Assembly (NCBI GenBank): GCA_910588125.1 | Contig: CAJUPI010000040.1 | Span: forward strand, 1 to 27,391 | Length of the DNA stretch: 27,391 nucleotides | Direction of reading: 5' to 3' | From: an uncultured Lachnospiraceae bacterium | Lineage (GTDB): Bacteria > Bacillota > Clostridia > Lachnospirales > Lachnospiraceae | Shown: positions 21,807 through 27,391 of the stretch, piece after piece | Layout of the letters: every line of letters starts with the position of its first letter | How positions within the stretch are numbered: position 1 is the stretch's first letter | The notes under the pieces: model-generated | What the model was told of the DNA's origin: nothing | What the model saw: the letters and a program-made list of their open reading frames with translations, nothing else | Databases searched by the model: none | Made by a program: the position numbers and the translations under genes

Positions 21807-22784
21807 TTATATTTGTTCCATCGGATACACAATCCCCCACTGCCGGCGCAGCTCGTCCATCCACCGGAGCATCTGTAATGTCTCTTCATGGGGCATCTCG
21901 GGGCACTCTAGCTCTCCATGCTCAATGGCATGGACACAAGCTTCCACCTCATACTCATAGCCTGTGATCTGTTCTGGCGTCTCGTAGGATGCCACTAGCT
22001 TTCTCTCTGTGTCAAAGACCTTGATCCCCTCACAGTTGTTGATATTCTCCGTCTCAATATATCCTTTATCTCCATAGATAATGCCCCGGCGGTCGCTCAG
22101 GCTGCGGGCGCTGGAATTTAAGGCCGCCATCCTGCCGTCCTGATAGAGAATCGTGATATTTTCCTGCATATCCAGTCCATATTCATTGAAGGTAGCCGTC
22201 CCAATGATCTTCTCGATGTCATTGCCAAACACCATTGACGCAAAATTCAGCGTATAAATACCGATATCCAACAGCGCGCCTCCTGCCAGCTCCGGCTTTT
22301 TGATCCGCTCTTTCCAGTCAATGATATAACTTAAATTCGCTGTCAGCATGTACGGATTCCCGATCACCCCACTGGACAGTACCTCTTCCAAAGTCTTTCT
22401 CATAGGCATATACCTTGTCCAGATCGCTTCGGTCAAAAGAAGCCTCTTCTCTTTTGCCATGGCAAACAATTCCCGCGCCTGCCCCTCATTGACCGTAAAA
22501 GCCTTCTCACAGAGCACATGCTTGCCATGCTCCAGGCACAGCTTTACCTGATCATAATGGTGGGAATGAGGCGTCGCTATATACACCAAATCCACCATAG
22601 GGTCTGTGAGCATTTCCTCATAAGAGCCGTAAGCCTTCTCAAAACCATACTGATCGGCAAAATCCTTTGCCCGCCCATAATCCCTCGACGCGATGGCATA
22701 CCGCTTTACTGTGTCCATCCCCTGCAGGGTTTTCCCCATGGAGCCGGCTATCCTCCCCGCGCCGATAATTCCCATCTTTATCAT
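21807..22784 (-). CDS. Gfo/Idh/MocA family oxidoreductase
   Basis: NAD(P)-dependent oxidoreductase of 325 aa acting on a sugar or sugar-like alcohol. Residues 5-15 are the Rossmann loop (GIIGAGRIAGS). ATPHSHHYDQV (about 72-82) and the catalytic lysine block CEKAFTVN (about 95) follow; EKAF stands in place of the commoner EKP. GGALLDIGIY (about 165) is the C-terminal domain signature. It resembles the dihydrodiol dehydrogenase/scyllo-inositol-type branch, but the substrate is not assignable. I chose the ATG at 22784 because AGGAGG lies 10 nt upstream; the ATG at 22808 lacks a site. It is the last gene of the operon, 26 nt after nagA, and is followed by a terminator. Confidence 0.9.
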   Translation of the reverse strand: MIKMGIIGAGRIAGSMGKTLQGMDTVKRYAIASRDYGRAKDFADQYGFEKAYGSYEEMLTDPMVDLVYIATPHSHHYDQVKLCLEHGKHVLCEKAFTVNEGQARELFAMAKEKRLLLTEAIWTRYMPMRKTLEEVLSSGVIGNPYMLTANLSYIIDWKERIKKPELAGGALLDIGIYTLNFASMVFGNDIEKIIGTATFNEYGLDMQENITILYQDGRMAALNSSARSLSDRRGIIYGDKGYIETENINNCEGIKVFDTERKLVASYETPEQITGYEYEVEACVHAIEHGELECPEMPHEETLQMLRWMDELRRQWGIVYPMEQI

Positions 22785-22810
22785 ATTCTGGATACCTCCT
22801 AAAATCATTT

Positions 22811-23968
22811 TCAGGCCAAAGCCTTATAGCAGCATTCCCCTTTCACATACGTCTCCTCAATCCGGCACGCCTCACCTAACACCACCAGATCCGCGTCCTT
22901 TCCTTCTGCCAGCGAGCCTACTCTGTCGTACACCCCTACCAGCTTTGCCGGATTCTCTGTCAAGAGCGGCACGATCTCCTCCAGCGGCCGACCGGTAAAC
23001 GCCAGCAAATTCTCCAGCGCCTTTCCGGTTGTCAGCGTGCTGCCGGCACGGCTTCCGCCATTTGCCAGACGGGCATCCCCGTCTACCACCACCACATCGT
23101 TGACTCCCAGCTTGTAATTCCCATCCGGCAGCCCTGCTGCCATAATGGAGTCGGTGATTGCCACCACATGGCCCGTACCTTTGGTTTTCAAAATCAGTCG
23201 CACGGTTCCCGGATGCAGGTGGCGTCCGTCGCAGATCATTTCACAATATACCCTGTCATCCTCCAGCACCGCCCCCCAGATAGCCGGCTCGTGCTGGTGC
23301 AAAAGCCGCATGGCATTGCTGGTATGGGTCGCTGCCATCGCTCCGTTGGCGATCGCTTTTCTCGCTGTCTCATAATCGGCTCCTGAATGGCCAATCGCCA
23401 CAACCATCCCCAGCCGGCACAGCTCCGGTATAAAATCCACCATTCCTTCAATCTCCGGAGAAACCGTAATATAACGAATCTCCCCGCCAGCAGCCTCCTG
23501 ATACTCCCGTACCAGCTCTGTATTGGGCTTTTGCAGCAAATGCTCCGGCATCGCTCCCTTATACTCCGGACTTAAAAACGGCCCCTCCAGATGAATCCCC
23601 AACAGCCGGGAGCCTTTGTGCTCCAGATCCTTCCAGCGCTTATACTCCTCAATGCACCACAGCGTCTGCTCCCTGGTGTCCGTCAGTACCGAACACAGCC
23701 AGCCGGTCGTCCCCTGCTTTGCGTGGAACCGGCAAATTTTCTCATAATCCTCCGCCGTCGCCGCATTCACGTCCACGCCAACCGCTCCATGCGTATGAAT
23801 ATCCAGAAATCCCGGCACAATCCGTTTCCCTGCCACATCCACCACTTGTGCATCCGCCTCTGAAAGCCCTGTGCCGATACGCTCAATCACCCCGTCTTGC
23901 ATCCGCACATCCGCACGCACAAACTCACGCCCCTGATACACCATTCCGCCTTTCAGCAATACTGCCAT
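22811..23968 (-). CDS. nagA: N-acetylglucosamine-6-phosphate deacetylase family protein (NagA-like)
   Basis: Amidohydrolase of 385 aa. Metal and catalytic elements are HTHG (about 57-60), HLEGPFLSPEYKGA with the metal-binding Glu (about 126), IGHSGAD, THTSNAM, and the catalytic Asp in ITDSIMAAG. Classical NagA removes acetate from GlcNAc-6-phosphate. In the phosphate-binding region the usual H-L-(F/Y)-N-A-M and (H/G)REPG motifs read HTSNAM and QHEPA, so the arginine that contacts phosphate in E. coli NagA appears to be histidine here. A different substituent on the sugar is possible. GGAGG lies 10 nt before the ATG. It sits between the NagB-like and Gfo/Idh genes. Confidence 0.88.
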   Translation of the reverse strand: MAVLLKGGMVYQGREFVRADVRMQDGVIERIGTGLSEADAQVVDVAGKRIVPGFLDIHTHGAVGVDVNAATAEDYEKICRFHAKQGTTGWLCSVLTDTREQTLWCIEEYKRWKDLEHKGSRLLGIHLEGPFLSPEYKGAMPEHLLQKPNTELVREYQEAAGGEIRYITVSPEIEGMVDFIPELCRLGMVVAIGHSGADYETARKAIANGAMAATHTSNAMRLLHQHEPAIWGAVLEDDRVYCEMICDGRHLHPGTVRLILKTKGTGHVVAITDSIMAAGLPDGNYKLGVNDVVVVDGDARLANGGSRAGSTLTTGKALENLLAFTGRPLEEIVPLLTENPAKLVGVYDRVGSLAEGKDADLVVLGEACRIEETYVKGECCYKALA

Positions 23969-24050
23969 TTCTCATCAACCTCCTTCTGAAATTTGCTGCT
24001 CTTTCCCACCTTTTTATACCGTACACGGCACCTTTCCTTCTATACCTGCA

Positions 24051-24872
24051 TTAATCCTCCAGCCGTGCTACATACTCCGTAAAAGTCAATGTAATATCCT
24101 CATGATCCCGCAGAAGGCTCACCGGAAAATCCGCCGTCGTTTCCCCATACCCGGCACGGCGCACCACCGCCCGGTGCCAGTTCCTAAAGCATCCCAGCCG
24201 AATCTTCTTGGCATGGGCAATCTCATAAATCCCCACCGTCACGCAATATTTCGGCATGTCCTCCAGCGCGCCGCCAAAATCCCCGATTGCATTGGCTGCC
24301 CGTGTCTCTGGGCTGATCGCCAGCACCCGTGTCTTCTGTGCCAGAAATTCTTCTGCACTCAGCGAAGCATCCGCCTCATTAAATGCCACATGGCCGTTGA
24401 TTCCGATCCCGCCAAAAGCAATGTCCACACCTCCCAGCTTCTCGATCAGCTCCGGGATCTGCTCCACATGATCCGGATCCGGAAAGATCCGCTGCTCCTT
24501 TGGCATCACCAGCTCCGGCCGGATCTTCGAGTATACCGTCCGCTCCATAAACCCGCGAAAGCTTAAGGGATGATCCACGGGAATCCACTTTTTGTCGTCA
24601 TCCAGATATTCGTCCATGTTGATAAACCATACATCCTTCAGGCTGATCCCCTGCTCATTGACCATGTCAACAAAACAGGGATACTGTCCTACCGGTCCCA
24701 CAGGACAGATAAAAACCGTCCGCCTGCCTTGCGCATGATTCGCCTGGATCTCCTCCACCATCTGCTCCGCCATCTGCTGAAATACCGCATGATTATCCTC
24801 CAGACAGAACAATTTCATCTTTGGCGCTGCTAAAAGCTGCTCCTTATCATAGCTGTAATATCCGTGCCTCAT
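24051..24872 (-). CDS. Glucosamine-6-phosphate deaminase/isomerase family protein (NagB-like)
   Basis: Member of the NagB/6-phosphogluconolactonase fold, 273 aa. The catalytic segments are present: NMDEY with D87, and GINGHVAFNE with H161 and E166. The elements that bind the phosphate in classical NagB differ. The ATGGTP loop is PVGPVGQYP (57-65), the ANxR arginine (R172 in E. coli) is isoleucine in AANAIG, and the GxxKA lysine region reads CFRNWHRA. It is probably an isomerase or deaminase of a different amino sugar or sugar. I chose the ATG at 24872, 8 nt after AGGAGG; the ATG at 24878 abuts that site. It follows the response regulator by 28 nt and precedes nagA by 82 nt. Confidence 0.85.
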   Translation of the reverse strand: MRHGYYSYDKEQLLAAPKMKLFCLEDNHAVFQQMAEQMVEEIQANHAQGRRTVFICPVGPVGQYPCFVDMVNEQGISLKDVWFINMDEYLDDDKKWIPVDHPLSFRGFMERTVYSKIRPELVMPKEQRIFPDPDHVEQIPELIEKLGGVDIAFGGIGINGHVAFNEADASLSAEEFLAQKTRVLAISPETRAANAIGDFGGALEDMPKYCVTVGIYEIAHAKKIRLGCFRNWHRAVVRRAGYGETTADFPVSLLRDHEDITLTFTEYVARLED

Positions 24873-24900
24873 AACCATTCCCTCCTGTTTTTTCTGTACA

Positions 24901-25569
24901 CTACATGAATAAATGTGAAATATTCAGCTCCTGAATCATTGAGACAATTTCTTTCGTCCTGCTACAGCCGAACTTCCGTAAAAGCCCTTTAATTTGTGTT
25001 TTTACGGTAATCATTTCCACGCAACGGATACGGGCAATGTCCTTTACCTTATTCCCTTCCAAGAGCAGTCGCAGAAGCTCCCGCTCCGCCGCCGTAAGCT
25101 GAGATACGTTATTGATAAAAAATAACAGGCTCTGCTCCGATCTCTGCAAACGGCTGTATTCCCGCATGATCGTCTCCTGAATCCGGGACTCCATCACCGG
25201 CTTTCCACTGTAGGCATTGCGAATATGCTGTAAAATCTCCTCATCCGGACAACCCTTTACCACATAATCCACTGCCCCTGTTCCCATAGCCGTGATAATC
25301 GTCTGGTTCGTCTCATGAGCCGTCAGAAAAATAATCCGCTGTCCCCGTCCCTGGTCCCGAAGCTTCTCCGCAGCCACAATTCCGGCGTTGATCGTCTCCA
25401 TCTCAATATCCATCAACACAATGTCTGCATCGTGCTCCCTGGCCAGCTCCACTGCCTTCTGGCCGCTCCCCGCCTGCCAGACGACCTCCATATCCTCTTG
25501 TCCTGCAATCAGCTCACACAGATCTTCCCGGAGCAAGTCAAAATCATCTACAATTGCCACTCGAATCAT
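24901..25569 (-). CDS. NarL/FixJ-type response regulator
   Basis: Two-component response regulator of 222 aa. The receiver domain (1-120) has the acidic pair D8-D9, phosphoacceptor D54 (LMDIEM), the conserved Thr in IIFLTAHE and the Lys in YVVKGC. A LuxR-type helix-turn-helix fills 155-215 (LTAAERELLRLLLEGNKVKD, then VKTQIKGLLRKFG). It lies 30 nt downstream of its histidine kinase and 28 nt upstream of the NagB-like gene, so it probably controls this operon in response to the kinase signal. The ribosome site is weak (TAGGGAAAT). Confidence 0.93.
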   Translation of the reverse strand: MIRVAIVDDFDLLREDLCELIAGQEDMEVVWQAGSGQKAVELAREHDADIVLMDIEMETINAGIVAAEKLRDQGRGQRIIFLTAHETNQTIITAMGTGAVDYVVKGCPDEEILQHIRNAYSGKPVMESRIQETIMREYSRLQRSEQSLLFFINNVSQLTAAERELLRLLLEGNKVKDIARIRCVEMITVKTQIKGLLRKFGCSRTKEIVSMIQELNISHLFM

Positions 25570-25599
25570 ATTTCCCTACCCAATCCTTTTATAACCGTC

Positions 25600-27135
25600 T
25601 TACTTTTTTAAAACATGCGTTCGGAAATCCCCCGGGTCCTGTCTTGGCTCATAGCGCGGAATCGCCACAAAAAAACTGCTTCCTTCACCTGGCCGGCTCT
25701 CCAGCTTCAGCTTCCCAAAATGGCTTCTCACAATTTCCCTCACATAATGGAGCCCCATTCCCCAATTGGTATTTGTATTCTTGCTGGTATAAAAAGGGTC
25801 AAATATTTTTCGCTGCTCCTGCCTGGTCATTCCCGGGCCGTTGTCACAGACTTCAAAGCCCACATACAACCGTTCCGCATGAATTTTCATCGCCAGCCGC
25901 TCTCCCGTCTTTCCCGACATCAAAAACGCCTCATGTGCATTGGTCAGCAGATTATAAAACGCCTCGCTCAGATGCTGCTCATCTGCCAGCAAAGATTCCT
26001 CGAGACTGCCCGATACCTCCACGGTGGCATCCGGATACTTTTTATGGAACAGGCACAGGGTGGTATCCACAATCCGGCCGGCTTTTACCGGAGACAGGAA
26101 AATACTGCTCTGCCGGACGCTTTTATATAGTTCCTCCATCCGTCCTAGCATGCTTTCATTGACCTCATCTAGCATCCCCGCATAGGCGGTCAGCTTCGCC
26201 AGATCCGGCTCTTTCTCCTCCAGCTCCCGGCGGATTTTCTTGCACAGGACCCGGTTCGAAAGCAGCTGATTCTTAATGCTATGGACGAACACGGATACTC
26301 CCATACTCGCAGTATCGAATTTTCTGCGGACGCTGACATCCGCCCGGCTCTCCTGCCAATCGATCACCATATAATTCTTCAGATTCCAGAAGCCCATCAC
26401 TACTGAAGCCAGAGTAAATCCCGTAAACAGATACCATCCCTGCACACTCATCAGCGAATTGGCATATAACCGTCCGCTGAAACGCATATATTCCGTGGAA
26501 TAGATCTGATATACCTGCAGAGGATCCTGCGTGCAATATATGACATACTGTGCTGTCACACTTAGGATAAATACCATGATATAGCGAAACTGCTTTTTCA
26601 GATAGGGAATGGTCATATCCCGATATTCCTTCACGATCAAGGCCGCAGCCAATGCCACATACAGAAAAATCCATCCCTGTGTCAGCTTCATCAGCACTGT
26701 CTGAAGGGCAAACCGCCCCTTTACCAGCCGAAAAAAAATCTCCGGATAATACACAGCCAGACTTAGAAACGGCAACACAAACACCGCCGCACTTCGTTTG
26801 CGCAGCCGGAGAACCGCCGGAAGCATACTGTAGTGAATGGCAACCAGCAGCAAAAAAGGCGGAAACAGATAGCGCCCAATCGCTATCATATATCCCAACT
26901 TTCTCAACGGAAAAATCAAATAAGAAAGTCGCCGCTGAATCCGGTTATCAAAGAACAGAAACATCTTCTGCTCCGGAGACAGGCCGCCGGTCTTAGCCAG
27001 GTAAATCATAATTCCCACAAACATACAGATAAAGCTGAAGCAAAGCCCTACCAGCCAGATCGTCTGCTGATCCCGCTTCACGAAAAACAGAGCCACAGAG
27101 GATACGGCCAAAAACAAAAGCACCACCAAAAGCAT
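25600..27135 (-). CDS. Membrane sensor histidine kinase
   Basis: Sensor kinase of 511 aa. The N-terminal 250 residues contain about seven hydrophobic segments and no large extracellular domain, which suggests intramembrane or small-ligand sensing. The phosphoacceptor region contains FVHSIKNQLL with H285. The ATPase domain has the N box (YNLLTNAHEA, about 394-403), G1 (DNGPG, 431-435), F box (FDPFYTSK, 445-452) and G2 (WGMGLHYV, 458-465). The H-box with HSIKNQL resembles kinases paired with NarL or CitB-type regulators. It is the first gene of the operon HK-RR-NagB-like-NagA-Gfo/Idh. AGGGGG lies about 8 nt before the ATG. Confidence 0.92.
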   Translation of the reverse strand: MLLVVLLFLAVSSVALFFVKRDQQTIWLVGLCFSFICMFVGIMIYLAKTGGLSPEQKMFLFFDNRIQRRLSYLIFPLRKLGYMIAIGRYLFPPFLLLVAIHYSMLPAVLRLRKRSAAVFVLPFLSLAVYYPEIFFRLVKGRFALQTVLMKLTQGWIFLYVALAAALIVKEYRDMTIPYLKKQFRYIMVFILSVTAQYVIYCTQDPLQVYQIYSTEYMRFSGRLYANSLMSVQGWYLFTGFTLASVVMGFWNLKNYMVIDWQESRADVSVRRKFDTASMGVSVFVHSIKNQLLSNRVLCKKIRRELEEKEPDLAKLTAYAGMLDEVNESMLGRMEELYKSVRQSSIFLSPVKAGRIVDTTLCLFHKKYPDATVEVSGSLEESLLADEQHLSEAFYNLLTNAHEAFLMSGKTGERLAMKIHAERLYVGFEVCDNGPGMTRQEQRKIFDPFYTSKNTNTNWGMGLHYVREIVRSHFGKLKLESRPGEGSSFFVAIPRYEPRQDPGDFRTHVLKK

Positions 27136-27156
27136 CCTCTTTCCCCCTTACTTGTC

Positions 27157-27162
27157 ATTATA
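27157..27162 (-). promoter_or_regulatory. -10 box of the histidine kinase operon
   Basis: A consensus TATAAT on the minus strand, about 22 nt before the kinase ATG. The -35 at the expected distance is poor (GTTTCT), so activation by a regulator is likely. Confidence 0.55.
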
Positions 27163-27205
27163 TCATATTTTTATCTAAAAGAAACCAAAGATATCTATAA
27201 TTTCC

Positions 27206-27215
27206 GCAAACGTTT
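27206..27215. promoter_or_regulatory. Candidate operator upstream of the histidine kinase
   Basis: GCAAACGTTT matches the operator-like sequence in the pfk promoter (13487-13497) over 10 bases. It lies about 45 nt upstream of the -10 box, a position suited to an activator or a catabolite-control site. Confidence 0.35.
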
Positions 27216-27233
27216 TCCCAGAGGTGATAAGGC

Positions 27234-27391
27234 CAATGCCACTAAGTTTAGTTCTGAGAATACTCAGCCGTGGAACAAGGAGCGGGAAGAGGCTGAAAAA
27301 TGGTCTGCCGCTTTTGACTTTGCAGGGATTTAGAAGTCCTTAAATCTCTGAGTTTTGCGTGGAAACGAAAATGCACACTGTCTGAGCGAAG
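27234..27391. repeat. Family 1 palindromic element, left half (cut by window edge)
   Basis: Begins CAATGCCACTAAGTTTAG, followed by CTGAGAATACTCAG and GGAACAAGGAGCGGGAAGAG, as in the left arm at 7009-7060. It then has TGGTCTGCCGC and TTTTGACTTTGCAGGGATT. The segment 27328-27355 is close to the reverse complement of window positions 4-35, showing that the centre of the element is itself palindromic. It continues past the edge. Confidence 0.85.

Noticed and set aside
24136..24872. Asn for Asp before the catalytic His (NGH in place of DGH) in the NagB-like protein, as a sign of lost catalysis
   Set aside because: As I recall, the B. subtilis-type NagB also has Asn-Gly-His at this position, so this change is normal for Gram-positive enzymes. 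Only the phosphate-contact changes were kept as a finding.
1..27391. CRISPR array, tRNA or rRNA genes
   Set aside because: No regularly spaced short direct repeats and no tRNA- or rRNA-like sequence was seen on either strand.

Overview
The window looks like a chromosomal segment of a gut-type anaerobic Firmicute, most likely Lachnospiraceae. The basis is the protein sequences (Firmicute-type Pgi, a lipoprotein-anchored flavodoxin, a 3D-domain cell-wall protein, a ROK regulator, a CxPSR sulfatase), AGGAGG ribosome sites and consensus sigma-A promoters. This is inference from sequence only. I recognise 22 protein genes, and all but one (a MerR regulator) are on the minus strand. I saw no tRNA, rRNA, CRISPR array, phage gene or transposase.

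Region A (1-5300): a bacteriohemerythrin with an extra C-terminal domain, an aspartate dehydrogenase, a flavodoxin lipoprotein downstream of a 3D-domain secreted protein, and a DUF362 protein. Region B (5340-8480): a MerR regulator divergent from the DUF362 gene, with a textbook 19-bp-spacer MerR promoter between them, then an AI-2E-type membrane protein, a small membrane protein and a TauE/SafE exporter. Region C (8610-16775): a ROK regulator followed by pgi, a 166-aa unknown, pfk, tpi, a LarA-type nickel-pincer racemase/epimerase homologue and a class II aldolase. This is a complete isomerase-kinase-aldolase-triose isomerase set joined to a 2-hydroxyacid epimerase. Region D (16960-21660): a tripartite tricarboxylate transporter (TctC, TctB, TctA) and a cytoplasmic formylglycine sulfatase in one operon with a sigma-A-type promoter. 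Region E (21800-27165): one operon of histidine kinase, response regulator, NagB-like, NagA-like and Gfo/Idh oxidoreductase, ending in a clear terminator.

The most interesting protein signal is a shared theme. The Pgi, TIM, NagB-like and NagA-like proteins keep their fold and catalytic residues but have rewritten loops or residues that in their classical relatives hold the substrate phosphate. Together with the LarA homologue, the cytoplasmic sulfatase and the TauE/SafE exporter, this suggests a catabolic route for a hexose or hexosamine with something other than phosphate at C6, for example sulfate, sulfonate, carboxylate or deoxy. That is a hypothesis. The motif comparisons were made from memory of the families.

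The most interesting DNA signal is two families of long imperfect palindromes between genes. Family 1 includes a complete 204-bp copy (7009-7212) with inverted termini and an exact 10-bp flanking direct repeat, so it behaves like a MITE. Both window edges lie inside further family 1 copies, and shortened copies occur near 2.16, 8.5 and 16.9 kb. Family 2 (2273-2437, 13534-13627, 16801-16886, and arms around 8511-8604) keeps its base pairing while the arm sequences change. All family 1 copies have the same orientation.
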